Shown: positions 15,437 through 24,792 of the stretch, in pieces
Numbering within the stretch: the stretch's first letter is position 1
Layout: each line of letters starts with the position of its first letter
NCBI RefSeq assembly: GCF_020042665.1
Contig: NZ_CP083376.1
Span: forward strand, 3,384,001-3,448,000
Origin: Pseudoxanthomonas sp. X-1
GTDB lineage: Bacteria > Pseudomonadota > Gammaproteobacteria > Xanthomonadales > Xanthomonadaceae
DNA: 64,000 nt
Reading direction: 5' to 3'
Notes under the pieces: model-generated
What the model was told of the DNA's origin: nothing
The model's database searches: none
The model's input: the letters and a program-made list of their open reading frames with translations, nothing else
Translations under genes and position numbers: made by a program

Positions 15437-16105
15437 TTACTCGGCGTCCTTGGCTTCGCTGTCGTCGGCGACCTTGGCGGCCGGCACGTCGGCCGACGCC
15501 TCGCCCTCGGCGGACTCGTCCTCGACCTTGACGTACTTGGCGGTGACCACGGCCACGTCGTGCTCGGCGCCCAGCTTCAGCTCCGGCAGTTCCACGCCCT
15601 TGGGCAGCTTGAGCTGCGAGAGGTGGATCACGTCGCCGACGGCCAGGTTGGACAGGTCCAGCTCGATGAACTCGGGCAGGTCGCCCGGCAGGCACTCGAC
15701 CACGACTTCGTTGAGCTCGTGGGCGACCACGACGTCGGCGGCCTTGCCGGCCGGCGAGGTGTCCTGGCCCAGGAAGTGCAGCGGCACGGCGGTGCGGATG
15801 GACTCCTTGTCGTTCACGCGCTGGAAGTCCAGGTGCATGATCTGCTGCTTGTACGGATGGCGCTGCATGTCACGCAGCAGCACCTTCTGCACGTCGCCGT
15901 TGAGGCTCAGCGAGAGGATCGAGGAGTAGAACCAGTCGTGCTGGCTGGCCAGCCAGACGTCGTTGTGGCTCAGCTGGATGCTGACCGGCTTGAGGTCGCC
16001 ACCGTAGACGATGGCGGGGACGCTACCGGCGTGACGCAGGCGGCGGCTCGCACCCTTCCCCCCGTCCTCGCGGCGCTCCACCTTGATTTCATGTGTCGTT
16101 GCCAT
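15437..16105 (-). CDS. rplY: 50S ribosomal protein L25/general stress protein Ctc
   Basis: This is the 5S rRNA-binding protein of the long (Ctc/TL5) type: 222 aa against 94 in E. coli L25. It has the N-terminal L25 RNA-binding domain (MATTHEIKVERREDGGKGAS, residues 1-95) and an added C-terminal beta domain. The tail is acidic and Ala-rich (SAEGEASADVPAAKVADDSE). It lies between prs and pth, the order found in many gammaproteobacteria. Confidence 0.95.
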   Translation of the reverse strand: MATTHEIKVERREDGGKGASRRLRHAGSVPAIVYGGDLKPVSIQLSHNDVWLASQHDWFYSSILSLSLNGDVQKVLLRDMQRHPYKQQIMHLDFQRVNDKESIRTAVPLHFLGQDTSPAGKAADVVVAHELNEVVVECLPGDLPEFIELDLSNLAVGDVIHLSQLKLPKGVELPELKLGAEHDVAVVTAKYVKVEDESAEGEASADVPAAKVADDSEAKDAE

Positions 16106-16188
16106 GGGTTTTCACTTCTTTGCTTGAGTTAAGCCACCTCGCGGTGGCGATGCGACTCTCCCGCGACCAGGAGAGTCGTTGGAAGGCC

Positions 16189-16268
16189 GGGATTCGGCAT
16201 TCGGGATTGGGGATTCGCCAAGCGCGCTAACGCCTTGCGAATCACCAATGCCCAATCCCCAATCCCGA
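16189..16268. repeat. G/A-rich inverted repeat between prs and rplY
   Basis: The left arm GGGATTCGGCATTCGGGATT and onward (16189-16219) pairs with the right arm GCGAATCACCAATGCCCAAT and onward (16237-16268). The spacer is about 17 bases. The right arm ends two bases from the prs stop codon. This is the third member of the stop-codon-abutting family in the window. Confidence 0.8.
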
Positions 16269-16270
16269 CC

Positions 16271-17230
16271 TCAATCCACGTACAGCGAGCTGACCGATTC
16301 GCCGAAGGCGATGCGGCGGATGGTCTCGGCCAGCATGCTGGCCACCGACAGCTGGCGGATCTTGCTGCAGCCCTTGGCCGCATCCGACAGCGGGATGGTG
16401 TCGGTGACCACCAGCTCGTCCAGCACCGACTTGTCGAGGTTGTCCACGGCCGGGCCGGACAGCACCGGATGGGTGCAGTAGGCGGCGACCTTGGTTGCGC
16501 CCCGGTCCTTCAGCGCGGCCGCGGCGGCGCACAGGGTGCCGGCGGTGTCGACGATGTCGTCGACCATCACGCACTCCTTGCCCTCGACGTCGCCGATGAT
16601 GTTCATCACCGTGGACACGTTGGCGCGCGGACGGCGCTTGTCGATGATCGCCAGCTCCGCGTCGTCCAGGCGCTTGGCCACCGCGCGGGCGCGGACCACG
16701 CCACCCACGTCCGGCGAGACCACCATCATCTTGTCGGTGCCGTAGGCGCGCCAGATGTCGGCCAGCAGCAGCGGCGAGGCGTAGACGTTGTCCACCGGGA
16801 TGTCGAAGAAGCCCTGGATCTGGTCGGCGTGCAGGTCCACGGTCAGCACGCGGTCGGCATTGACCGCGCTGAACATCTTGGCGGCGACCTTGGCGGTGAT
16901 CGGCACGCGCGAGGAGCGCAGGCGGCGATCCTGGCGCGAGTAGCCGAAGTACGGCACCACCGCGGTGACGCTGGCGGCGCTGGCGCGCTTGAGCGCGTCG
17001 ATGATCACCAGCAGCTCCATCAGGTTCTCGGCGCTGGGCGCGCAGGTCGGCTGGATCACGAACACCTCCTGCCGGCGCACGTTCTCCTCGATCTCCACCT
17101 GCACCTCGCCGTCGGAGAAGCGCGAGACCATCGCCTTGCCCGGACGCACGCCCAGTTCGCGGCAGATGCTGTGGGCCAGCGGCTTGTTGGCGTTGCCGGA
17201 AAAGACCAGCAGGCTGCGATCGTCTTGCAT
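16271..17230 (-). CDS. prs: Ribose-phosphate pyrophosphokinase
   Basis: This enzyme makes PRPP from ribose 5-phosphate and ATP for nucleotide, His and Trp synthesis. It has 319 aa. The metal and phosphate sites [18 protein letters not shown] and the PRPP-binding loop [16 protein letters not shown] are visible, with the flexible catalytic loop near [11 protein letters not shown]. It lies downstream of tRNA-Gln and ispE, the conserved ispE-prs order. Confidence 0.97.
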   Translation of the reverse strand: MQDDRSLLVFSGNANKPLAHSICRELGVRPGKAMVSRFSDGEVQVEIEENVRRQEVFVIQPTCAPSAENLMELLVIIDALKRASAASVTAVVPYFGYSRQDRRLRSSRVPITAKVAAKMFSAVNADRVLTVDLHADQIQGFFDIPVDNVYASPLLLADIWRAYGTDKMMVVSPDVGGVVRARAVAKRLDDAELAIIDKRRPRANVSTVMNIIGDVEGKECVMVDDIVDTAGTLCAAAAALKDRGATKVAAYCTHPVLSGPAVDNLDKSVLDELVVTDTIPLSDAAKGCSKIRQLSVASMLAETIRRIAFGESVSSLYVD

Positions 17231-17377
17231 GGGAATCTCGTGGGGCAGCGGCGTGGAGGCGGAAGGGGACGGCGGTGCGCGACCTCCGGGCTGCAGACAC
17301 TGCAGACCGATGACCGCCTTGCGCGCCCCGGGTCGGACTCAACCCGGCGCGGGCAGCGCGCGCATGCTTCAGGACAT

Positions 17378-17455
17378 TGGCTGGGGCGGTAGGATTCGAA
17401 CCTACGAAATGCCGGGATCAAAACCCGGTGCCTTAGGCCTCTTGGCGACGCCCCA
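17378..17455 (-). tRNA. tRNA-Gln (anticodon TTG)
   Basis: This 78-nt cloverleaf has acceptor TGGGGCG/CGCCCCA, discriminator G and an encoded CCA. The anticodon loop TTTTGAT is closed by CCGGG/CCCGG. It sits 5 bases after the ispE stop and before prs, so it is probably processed from the ispE-prs transcript. Confidence 0.96.
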
Positions 17456-17460
17456 GTGGA

Positions 17461-18342
17461 TCAGTCCTTGCGTGCGCTCCCGTCCAGGGCGTCCAGCAGG
17501 GGCGAACGCGCCGCCCCGGCCACCACCCAGCCGCGCAGTTCGCTCGGCAGCAAGGCCAGTCCGGCCTGGGCGGCCTGAAGGCTTGCGAACTCCACGAAAC
17601 AGCCGCTGCCCGTCCCCGTCAGTCGTGGCGTCCCGATGCGCGAGAGCGTGGCGAACACCGCCTCGATGGCAGGTTCGCGACGACGCAGCACCGGCTCGAA
17701 CACGTTGTCGGGCACGGATCCGGAAAGGAAGTCCGCTATTTTCACGGGTGCGGCATGGCGCGTCAAATCCGGGGAGGCGAACAGGACCGGCGTGGCCACG
17801 TGCAGGCCGGGGTCGACCAGCACGTACCAGGCCGGCGGCAGCGCGATGGGGGTCAGGCGCTCGCCGACGCCCTCGGCCCAGGCGTTGCGCCCGCGCACGA
17901 AGATCGGCACGTCCGCGCCCAGCGTCAGGCCCAGCGCGGCCAGCGCGTCCTCGCCCAGCGCCGTGCCCCACAGGTGGTCCAGCACGCGCAGGACGGTGGC
18001 GGCATCGGACGAACCGCCGCCGAAGCCACCGCCTGCCGGGATGCGCTTTTCGACGCGGATATCCGCACCAAGAGCGACGTTGGCGCGCGTTTGCAGCAAC
18101 TTAGCGGCGCGGATCAGCAGGTCGTCGGCCTCCGCCACGCCCGGCACCGAGTCGCCGACGCGGGCGATCACCCCGTCCTGCCGCAGCCGGATGCCGACCG
18201 TGTCGCCCCAGTCCAGCAGCCGGAAGGCGCTCTGCAGCTCGTGGTAGCCGTCCGGGCGCCGGCCGGTGATGCGCAGACACAGGTTCAGCTTGGCCGGCGC
18301 CGGCCACCAGGACCAGTCGCCGGCCGCAGTCGCCTGGCTCAT
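17461..18342 (-). CDS. ispE: 4-diphosphocytidyl-2-C-methyl-D-erythritol kinase
   Basis: This is the GHMP kinase of the MEP isoprenoid pathway. It phosphorylates the 2-hydroxyl of CDP-ME using ATP. It has 293 aa. The substrate motif [20 protein letters not shown] lies at residues 16-35. The ATP-binding glycine loop [17 protein letters not shown] lies near 102-118. The C-terminal [12 protein letters not shown] motif is present. Its start overlaps the lolB stop (ATGA), so the two are translationally coupled. Confidence 0.95.
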   Translation of the reverse strand: MSQATAAGDWSWWPAPAKLNLCLRITGRRPDGYHELQSAFRLLDWGDTVGIRLRQDGVIARVGDSVPGVAEADDLLIRAAKLLQTRANVALGADIRVEKRIPAGGGFGGGSSDAATVLRVLDHLWGTALGEDALAALGLTLGADVPIFVRGRNAWAEGVGERLTPIALPPAWYVLVDPGLHVATPVLFASPDLTRHAAPVKIADFLSGSVPDNVFEPVLRRREPAIEAVFATLSRIGTPRLTGTGSGCFVEFASLQAAQAGLALLPSELRGWVVAGAARSPLLDALDGSARKD

Positions 18343-18989
18343 GGCGTGGGGCCTGCCGCCTGCCAGGTGTCGACGATCAGGCGCACGCGCGCGTCGCCGC
18401 GCTGGGCCTCGATCCGCGCCGGCAGCGCTGGCGTGCCGTCCGCCGCCGGCGGCTGCCAGGCGGTGAAGTCGATGGTCCAGCCGCCTTGCCGCAGCTGCGA
18501 CAGCTGGCCGTCGGTGCCATAGGCGAGCTGGGCCGGCGCCAGCGTCGGCGCGGCCTGGCCGCGGATCCAGTAGGCCAGCGCCTGTACCGGAATCTCCCAG
18601 CCGGTGGTCTCCAGCAGCAGCTGGTCGGCATCGGCGCCCTGGCGCGGGCCGCCGTCGACGCCCTCCAGCCGTACCTGCCCGGCGCTGCCGACCAGGCGCC
18701 AGGTCTGGCGCGTGACCGGAGCAGCGAGCGACACGTCGAACGCGTCGCCGCGCTGGGTCCAGTCGATGCGGCCGCTGCCGCCCTTGTCAGCGCGGCGGAT
18801 CGCCACCCGCCCGGTCATCGACCAGTCGCGGTGCGTGGCCAACCAGGCCTCGCGCGCGGCCTGGGCCTCGGCCGCGATGCCCGCGTCGACGGGCGCCGGC
18901 GCCGGCCCACGCGCGCCAGGGCCGGCGGCGCAGCCGGCCAGCAGCAGGGCGCCGCACAGCGCGGCGATGGACAGGATGCGAAAGCTCAT
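18339..18989 (-). CDS. lolB: Outer membrane lipoprotein LolB
   Basis: This is the outer-membrane receptor that accepts lipoproteins from LolA and inserts them. It has 216 aa from [20 protein letters not shown]. The lipobox LLAGC gives the acylated Cys at residue 20. The body has the LolB pattern ([34 protein letters not shown]). The start overlaps the stop of the upstream TPR gene (ATGA) and the stop overlaps the ispE start, as in the usual lolB-ispE pair. Confidence 0.92.
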   Translation of the reverse strand: MSFRILSIAALCGALLLAGCAAGPGARGPAPAPVDAGIAAEAQAAREAWLATHRDWSMTGRVAIRRADKGGSGRIDWTQRGDAFDVSLAAPVTRQTWRLVGSAGQVRLEGVDGGPRQGADADQLLLETTGWEIPVQALAYWIRGQAAPTLAPAQLAYGTDGQLSQLRQGGWTIDFTAWQPPAADGTPALPARIEAQRGDARVRLIVDTWQAAGPTP

Positions 18990-20671
18990 GCGCCGGTCTT
19001 CTCCAGCGCGCGCTGCAGCGAGCGGTTGTCCGGATCCAGCTTGCGCGCCTCGTCGAACAGCTTGCGCGCCTCCTCGTGCTGGCCCTTCTCCCACAGCAGC
19101 TGGCCCAGGTGGGCGGCGATCTCGGGATCCTTCATCAGCGTGTAGGCGCGGCGCAGCTGCACCAGCGCCTCGTCCTTGCGGCCCAGGCGATAGAGCACCC
19201 AGCCGTAGCTGTCGATGATCGCCGCCTCATCCGGCGCCGCGGCGCGGGCGCGGTCGATCAGTTCCAGCGCTTCCTTGTAGCGGTCGGTACGGTCGGCCAG
19301 GGTGTAGCCCAGCGCGTTGAGCGCGGCGGTGTTGGTCGGGTCGGTGACCAGCACGCGGCGCAGGTCCGCCTCGGCGCGGTCGATGCGGTCGCGCCGCTCC
19401 CAGGCCAAGCCACGCGCATAGAGCAGGTTGTTGTCGTCGGGATAGGCGGCCAGGCCACGGGCCAGGGCGTCCAGTTCGCCGGCATCGTCGTCGTGCTTCT
19501 GGCGCAGCTCGGCCTCCAGCAGGTAGGCGTCGCGGCGGGCGGATTCATCGATGGCCGCGTCGGCCTGCATCGCATGGACGCGGGCGAAGGCCTCGTCGGT
19601 GCGACCGAGCTGGTCGAGCGTGCCGATCGCGCGCAGGCGCGCCTCGATCGCGTGCTCGCCGGCGTCGACGCCCTCATACCAGCCCAGCGCGTCCTGCGGG
19701 CGCTTGAGGTACTCGGCGATCTGGCCCAGCAGCAGGCGCTGGGCCGGATCCTGGGCCTCGCTGGCCGAGGCCTTGGCCTCGTCGTAGAGCGCGGCCAGGC
19801 CGGCATCGTCCTGGGCCTTGGCCAGCAGCGAGGCGCGCAGACCGAAGCTGCGGGTGTCCTGCGGCCCCTTGGCCAGCGCGGCGGCGGCCAGCCCGGGCGA
19901 ACCCAGGCTGTCGTACTCGGCGGCCACGCCCAGGCGCACCGACGGGTCCAGGTTGGCCTGGCCCTGCAGGTCGACCAGCACCTGGCGGGCCTGGTCGAAC
20001 TTGCCGGCCTGGCGCAGCTGGCTGGCATGCAGCAGGGCCACCCGCGGATTGACCGGGAAGCGCTTGACCACCTCGCCGACGATGCGTTCGGCCAGCGCCG
20101 GCTGGTCCAGCGACTGGGCCAGGCCGCCGAAGGCCAGCCAGGCGGTGAGTTCGTTGGGCAGCGCCTTGTCGTCCAGCAGCTGGCCGAGCAGGCGCCCGGC
20201 CAGGGCCGGATCGCGCCCGCCGCTGCCCAGCACGGTCAGGGCATAGCGCCAGCCCTGCGGATCCTTGTCGCGCAGCAGCGATTCGAGCTGGCGCCGGGCC
20301 TCGCGTTCGCGCCCGGCGCGCAGCGACACGGTGGCCTGGGCCGCGCGCATGGCCAGCGAACTGGGCGCGCGCTGCTGCCACAGCGCCAGCGCCTGCGCGG
20401 CACGCGCGTCGTCGTTGGCCAGCAGGGCGATACGGGTGGCCAGTTCGGCCAGGCCGACGTCGTGGCCGGCCTGGGCGGCCTGCAGGTACCAGCGCGCGGC
20501 CTCGGGCAGCTTGCCGGCCTGCAGGGCGAACTCGCCGGCCATGACCGGCTCGAGCAGCGCGCCGGTCGTCCCGCCTGGCGGGACGGACTCCTTGGCGAGC
20601 ACCGCGGCGGAGGATGCGAATCCGGCAACGAACAGCAGCAACGGCGGGACGAAACGCATCTTTGCGGGCAT
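18986..20671 (-). CDS. Tetratricopeptide repeat protein, exported
   Basis: This 561-aa protein has an N-terminal signal sequence (hydrophobic residues about 9-26, ending near AVLAKES) followed by many TPR-like helix pairs. The clearest are near the C-terminus ([40 protein letters not shown]). A role as a periplasmic or outer-membrane-associated scaffold is inferred. It is the first gene of the TPR-lolB-ispE group, with ATGA overlap to lolB. The start could also be Met5. TPR proteins at this position are common in xanthomonads, but the exact function is not known to me. Confidence 0.85.
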   Translation of the reverse strand: MPAKMRFVPPLLLFVAGFASSAAVLAKESVPPGGTTGALLEPVMAGEFALQAGKLPEAARWYLQAAQAGHDVGLAELATRIALLANDDARAAQALALWQQRAPSSLAMRAAQATVSLRAGREREARRQLESLLRDKDPQGWRYALTVLGSGGRDPALAGRLLGQLLDDKALPNELTAWLAFGGLAQSLDQPALAERIVGEVVKRFPVNPRVALLHASQLRQAGKFDQARQVLVDLQGQANLDPSVRLGVAAEYDSLGSPGLAAAALAKGPQDTRSFGLRASLLAKAQDDAGLAALYDEAKASASEAQDPAQRLLLGQIAEYLKRPQDALGWYEGVDAGEHAIEARLRAIGTLDQLGRTDEAFARVHAMQADAAIDESARRDAYLLEAELRQKHDDDAGELDALARGLAAYPDDNNLLYARGLAWERRDRIDRAEADLRRVLVTDPTNTAALNALGYTLADRTDRYKEALELIDRARAAAPDEAAIIDSYGWVLYRLGRKDEALVQLRRAYTLMKDPEIAAHLGQLLWEKGQHEEARKLFDEARKLDPDNRSLQRALEKTGA

Positions 20672-20735
20672 TAGGAGGAACCGGGCCGTAAAATGGCGGG
20701 CAACAACACGCCAGCAGCTTAGCGCAAGCCCCGAA

Positions 20736-22016
20736 ATGACGTTGTGGGTCCTTGGACTGAATCACCAGACCGCGCCGGTCACCCTGCGCGAACGGGTGGC
20801 CTTTGCCGGCGAGGCGCTGCCGGCGGCGCTGGACGCGCTGCGTGCCCTGCCGCAGGTCAGCGAGGCCGCGCTGCTGTCCACCTGCAACCGGACCGAGCTT
20901 TACGCCGTAGCCGACGACGCGACGCCGCTGGTGCAGTGGCTGGCCGCGCACGGCGAGGGGCTGGACACCTATCTGTACCGCCACCGCGACGCCGACGCCG
21001 TGCGCCACCTGTTCCGCGTGGCCACCGGGCTGGATTCCATGGTGCTGGGCGAGCCGCAGATCCTGGGCCAGGTGAAGGACGCCTGGGCGCTGGCGCGCGA
21101 GCATCACGCGCTGGGCAACGGCCTGGACCGGCTGTTCCAGCAGGCCTTCGCCGTGGCCAAGCGCGCGCGCACCGACACCCGGGTCGGCGCCAACCCGGTA
21201 TCGGTGGCCTCCACCGCGGTGCGGCTGGCGCAAAACTCCTTCGCCCGCCTGAGCGACTCGACGGTGCTGCTGGTCGGCGCCGGCGAGACCATCGAGCTGG
21301 CCGCCCGGCATCTGAGCGAGGGCAAGGTACGGCGTCTGCTGATCGCCAACCGCACCCTGGCCCATGCCCAGGCGCTGGCCAGCCAGCACGGCGGCTATGC
21401 CCTGCCCCTGGACGAACTGGACCGGCACCTGGCCGAGGCCGACGTGGTGTTCTCCGCGACCGCCGCGCGCGAGCCGGTGATCAACCGCGCGCAGGTCGCC
21501 CAGGCGCTGACGCGGCGCCGGCACAAGCCGATGATGCTGTTCGACCTGGCCGTGCCGCGCGACATCGAGGCCAGCGTGGCCGACCTGGCCGACGCCTATC
21601 TCTATACGGTCGACGACCTGGAGCGCGCGGTCGAGGAAAACCGCCGCAGCCGCCGCCAGGCCGCCGACGAGGCCGAGGCCATCATCGACCTGCAGGTGGC
21701 GCGCTTCGTCGAGACCCTGCAGGCCGCCCCGCGTCAGGAACCGCTCAAGCGCCTGCGCGCCTACGGCGAGACCACCCGCCGCGACGCGCTGGAGAAGGCC
21801 CAGGCGCAGCTGGCCAACGGCCGCGATCCGGCCCAGGTGCTGGAGCAGCTGGCCCACACCCTGACCAATCGCCTGCTGCACCCGCCGACCGCCGCCCTGC
21901 GCGAAGCGGCGCTGCGCGGCGACACCGAACTCACCCGCGCCGCCGAACGGCTGTTCCCGGCCAAGGCCCCCTACTCCCACGCCACGTTGCCCGATGACGC
22001 CGACCCTGCGCCGTAA
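20736..22016 (+). CDS. hemA: Glutamyl-tRNA reductase
   Basis: This NADPH enzyme reduces Glu-tRNA to glutamate-1-semialdehyde, the first step of C5 haem synthesis. It has 426 aa from [20 protein letters not shown]. The catalytic Cys50 lies in [11 protein letters not shown]. The [16 protein letters not shown] block, the NADPH-binding [15 protein letters not shown] and the C-terminal dimerisation helices follow. The frame is open far upstream, but only this start matches the family. It is divergent from the TPR-lolB-ispE block and overlaps prfA by 23 bases, the classic hemA-prfA pair. Confidence 0.97.
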   Translation: MTLWVLGLNHQTAPVTLRERVAFAGEALPAALDALRALPQVSEAALLSTCNRTELYAVADDATPLVQWLAAHGEGLDTYLYRHRDADAVRHLFRVATGLDSMVLGEPQILGQVKDAWALAREHHALGNGLDRLFQQAFAVAKRARTDTRVGANPVSVASTAVRLAQNSFARLSDSTVLLVGAGETIELAARHLSEGKVRRLLIANRTLAHAQALASQHGGYALPLDELDRHLAEADVVFSATAAREPVINRAQVAQALTRRRHKPMMLFDLAVPRDIEASVADLADAYLYTVDDLERAVEENRRSRRQAADEAEAIIDLQVARFVETLQAAPRQEPLKRLRAYGETTRRDALEKAQAQLANGRDPAQVLEQLAHTLTNRLLHPPTAALREAALRGDTELTRAAERLFPAKAPYSHATLPDDADPAP

Positions 22017-23076
22017 GCTGGAGGCGCTGGCCGAGCGTCGCGAAGAACTCGAACGCCTGCTCGCGGACCCGTCCGTCGTCGCCGACACCACGCGCTTCCG
22101 CGACCTCTCGCGCGAGTTCGCCCAGCTGGCGCCGCTGGCCAGCGCGCTGGACGCCGAGGCCCGCGCCAAGGCCGACCTGGTCGCCGCCGAGGCGCTGCGC
22201 GCCGACCCGGAGATGCGCGAGCTGGCCGAGGAGGAAATCGCCACCGCCCAGGCACGCCTGGCCGAGCTGGAGGACGAACTGCTGGCCCTGCTGGTCCCGC
22301 GCGATCCGCGCGACGAGGGCAACCTGTTCCTGGAGGTGCGCGCCGGCACCGGCGGCGATGAGGCAGCGATCTTCGCCGGCGACCTGTTCCGCATGTACGC
22401 GCGCTACGCCGAGCGCCAGGGCTGGAAGGTGGAAGTGGAATCCGACAGCCCCGGCGAGCACGGCGGCTACAAGGAGGTGGTGGCGCGCATCGTCGGCCGC
22501 GGCGCGTACTCCCGGCTGAAGTTCGAATCGGGCACCCATCGCGTGCAGCGCGTGCCGGCGACCGAATCGCAGGGCCGCATCCATACCTCCGCGGCGACGG
22601 TGGCGATCATCCCCGAGGCCGACGAGGTCGAGGAGATCGTGATCAACCCGGCCGACCTGAAGGTGGACACCTTCCGCTCCTCCGGCGCCGGCGGCCAGCA
22701 CGTCAACAAGACCGATTCGGCGATCCGCATCACCCACGTGCCGACCGGCGTAGTGGTCGAGTGCCAGACCGAGCGCAGCCAGCACGCCAACCGCGACAAG
22801 GCGATGAAGCGGCTCAAGGCCCAGCTGCTGGACGCCGAACGCAGCCGGCAGGCCGCGGCCGAGGCGCAGACGCGCAAGCTGCAGGTCGGCAGCGGCGACC
22901 GCAGCCAGCGCATCCGCACCTACAACTTTCCGCAGGGCCGCATCACCGACCACCGCGTCGAGGGCCTGACCCTGTACGACCTGCCCAACATCATCGAAGG
23001 CAGCCTGGACGAACTGATCGGCCGGCTGGCGCACGAGCATCAGGCAGACGAGCTGGCGCGGTTGGCCGAGGGCTGA
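21994..23076 (+). CDS. prfA: Peptide chain release factor 1
   Basis: This is the class I release factor that reads UAA and UAG and triggers peptidyl-tRNA hydrolysis. It has 360 aa. The GGQ motif is at residues 233-235 ([20 protein letters not shown]). The family block [20 protein letters not shown] precedes it. The stop-codon-reading PxT tripeptide is expected in domain 2. It is translationally coupled to hemA through the overlap. The prmC methylase that modifies the GGQ Gln is elsewhere in this window (52967-53842). Confidence 0.97.
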   Translation: MTPTLRRKLEALAERREELERLLADPSVVADTTRFRDLSREFAQLAPLASALDAEARAKADLVAAEALRADPEMRELAEEEIATAQARLAELEDELLALLVPRDPRDEGNLFLEVRAGTGGDEAAIFAGDLFRMYARYAERQGWKVEVESDSPGEHGGYKEVVARIVGRGAYSRLKFESGTHRVQRVPATESQGRIHTSAATVAIIPEADEVEEIVINPADLKVDTFRSSGAGGQHVNKTDSAIRITHVPTGVVVECQTERSQHANRDKAMKRLKAQLLDAERSRQAAAEAQTRKLQVGSGDRSQRIRTYNFPQGRITDHRVEGLTLYDLPNIIEGSLDELIGRLAHEHQADELARLAEG

Positions 23077-23505
23077 GCCAAGCGCAGCGCGCCGGCGCGC
23101 CTACTGGTTTGGATCAGGCGGTCATTTTGGTAGACGCGTATCGGGTCGAGGAACGACGCGGCAGGCTGAAGACCCAGAGCCGCGGAGAGAACCCGCGCCA
23201 TCCATGCACTCGCGGACATCGATCGAACCGTCATTCCCGCGAAGGCGGGAATCCATGGACGTGAAGCCTCAGATCGAAGGACCTCGGACCAGAGGATGGC
23301 CGCCCCAGGCAGGACACCACCAGCCGTCGTTTCCGCGAACGCGGGAACCTAGCTTTGAGTTTCCCGCGCCAACGCCCATGGGTTCCCGCGTTCGCGGGAA
23401 CGACGGTAGAGGGGCCGTGGGGTTTGAAAGAGGAAACCGACTGCGCAGTGCACGCTTCCAGGAAGCGACAGCTCGCCTGACCTGTTCCGCCAGCTAATCC
23501 GGCAC
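23077..23505. repeat. Gene-free region with a cluster of three REP-like palindromes
   Basis: These 429 bases lie between prfA and the convergent anti-sigma factor gene and carry no convincing ORF. They contain TTCCCGC-GAAG-GCGGGAA (23234-23251), a degenerate copy TTCCGCG-AA-CGCGGGAA (about 23330-23346), and TTCCCGCG-TTCGCGGGAA (23383-23400), the last identical in core and flanks to the copy at 13501. A GCGCGCCGGCGCGC palindrome just after prfA (about 23087-23101) could end its transcript. Confidence 0.75.
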
Positions 23506-24249
23506 TCAGCGCCAGCCCGCCTTGCGCGCAGCTTGCTCGCCACCGGCATCCAGCGCATCGCCGTCGATCCGTGCATCCACCGCGTCGAGCACCGCCGGCG
23601 GCAGCGGCGAGGCCGCCTGCCTCAGTTCGCCCTGCGCGTGCTCGGCGTCGCGCGCCAGCACCGGCAGCGACCAGCCCTGGGCGCCGCGGCAGGCCAGGCC
23701 CGCGGTCCTGGCCGACGCGACGCGGAAGGCGCGGCAGTACTGTCCGTCCTGGTCGCGGAAGCTCAAGGCGATCCGAACCTTGCCCACGTGGTCGGCGGAG
23801 AGCTGATCATCCAGCGCGGCGGCCAGCGCGCCCCGCGCCTGCAGGCCGTCGGCGCCCTGGACCCAATCCGCATCACCGGCACCGCGCAGCCAGGGCAGCG
23901 CGACCACCGCCAGCACGACGCCGGCGGCCAGTGCGCCCAGATGCGTCCACAGCGTGCGCGCCCGCCTGCGCGGCGGGAACGCCACCACGTTGCCCGCCGC
24001 TGGAGTCGTCGGCTCGGCCGACGCATCGGGCGCCGCATCGCCCAGCACCAGACGCACCAGCGCGTCGGGCGCCGCTTCCTCGACCGCCGCCGCGTGCGCG
24101 GTGCGCAGGCGCGCGTCCAGGCGCCGCTGGCGCGCGATGCGCGCGGCCAGCTCGGGGTCGCGCGCCAGCGCCGCGTCGACCTGCGCGGCCTCCTGCGCGT
24201 CCAGCTCGCCGTCCAGGTAGGCCATCAGGGTGGCGTCGTCGAAGTTCAT
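23506..24249 (-). CDS. Anti-sigma factor, membrane-bound (probable)
   Basis: This 247-aa protein starts MNFDDATLMAYLDGELDAQE, a typical N-terminal anti-sigma helical region. No zinc-binding HxxxCxxC is present. One membrane helix (LGALAAGVVLAVVALPWL, about residues 108-125) separates a cytoplasmic N-terminal half from an exported C-terminal half with two Cys (GQYCRAFRV and GLACRGAQGW). It overlaps the upstream sigma factor gene by four bases. It probably holds that sigma factor inactive at the membrane and responds to an envelope signal. Confidence 0.8.
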   Translation of the reverse strand: MNFDDATLMAYLDGELDAQEAAQVDAALARDPELAARIARQRRLDARLRTAHAAAVEEAAPDALVRLVLGDAAPDASAEPTTPAAGNVVAFPPRRRARTLWTHLGALAAGVVLAVVALPWLRGAGDADWVQGADGLQARGALAAALDDQLSADHVGKVRIALSFRDQDGQYCRAFRVASARTAGLACRGAQGWSLPVLARDAEHAQGELRQAASPLPPAVLDAVDARIDGDALDAGGEQAARKAGWR

Positions 24250-24758
24250 GTCGCGTCTCCAGGTTCGTCGCCCAGCAGGGCCTGCAACGCCTCGCGCCCG
24301 CGCGCCAGCCGGCTGGTCAGGGTGCCGATCGGGATCTCCAGCACCTGCGCGGCCTCGCGGTAGGCCAGGCCTTCCACCAGCACCAGCGCGATGGCGCTGC
24401 GCTGTTCCTCCGGCAGGCGCGCCATCGCCGCCTCCACCGACAGGCGCACCGCGTGCGCCCCGACCGCGTCCTCGCCGACCTGTTCGCCCAGTGCGGCGTC
24501 GGCGAACACCTCCTGGCCGCGCTGGCGCGCACGCACCTCGTCGATCCAGGCGTTGCGCACGATGCGGTACAGCCAGGGATCCAGCGGCTGGGCCGGATCC
24601 CACTGCGAGGCGCGCGCCAGCGCGCGCTCGGCAGCGACCTGCAGCAGGTCGTCGGCATCGTGCGGCGTGCCCGCCAGGTTGCGTGCGTAGCGGCGCAGTT
24701 TGGGCAGCCGCTCGCACAGCGCCTGACGGAAGGGCAGGCTCGCCGCGTCGTGCTTCAT
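24246..24758 (-). CDS. RNA polymerase sigma factor, ECF type
   Basis: This is a 170-aa two-domain sigma factor. Region 2 (LCERLPKLRRYARNLAGTPH, DADDLLQVAAERALARASQW, PWLYRIVRNAWIDEVR) binds core polymerase and the -10. Region 4 (AMARLPEEQRSAIALVLVEG followed by a helix-turn-helix in REAAQVLEIPIGTLTSRLAR) reads the -35. It is followed by its likely anti-sigma factor (4-base overlap) and is divergent from a subtilase, with start codons only 34 bases apart. Autoregulation and control of the protease gene are plausible but inferred. Confidence 0.88.
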   Translation of the reverse strand: MKHDAASLPFRQALCERLPKLRRYARNLAGTPHDADDLLQVAAERALARASQWDPAQPLDPWLYRIVRNAWIDEVRARQRGQEVFADAALGEQVGEDAVGAHAVRLSVEAAMARLPEEQRSAIALVLVEGLAYREAAQVLEIPIGTLTSRLARGREALQALLGDEPGDAT

Positions 24759-24774
24759 GCTTGATATACGATCG

Positions 24775-24792
24775 GGAAGCCAGATTGCTTCC
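24775..24792. promoter_or_regulatory. Palindrome between divergent sigma factor and subtilase starts
   Basis: GGAAGC-CAGATT-GCTTCC is a 6-bp inverted repeat that fills half of the 34-base gap between the two start codons and ends one base before the subtilase ATG. It could be an operator or a structure in the 5' end of either message. No known regulator motif was recognised. Confidence 0.4.

Noticed and set aside
19674..22394. A 906-codon open frame on the minus strand opposite hemA and prfA
   Set aside because: It is Arg/Gly/Ala-rich antisense sequence. hemA and prfA on the plus strand and the TPR gene on the minus strand explain the region fully.
23077..23505. Clustered palindromes considered as a CRISPR array or an integron-type site
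   Set aside because: The copies differ in sequence and spacing, there are no uniform spacers and no cas or integrase genes are near. They fit REP-like units better.
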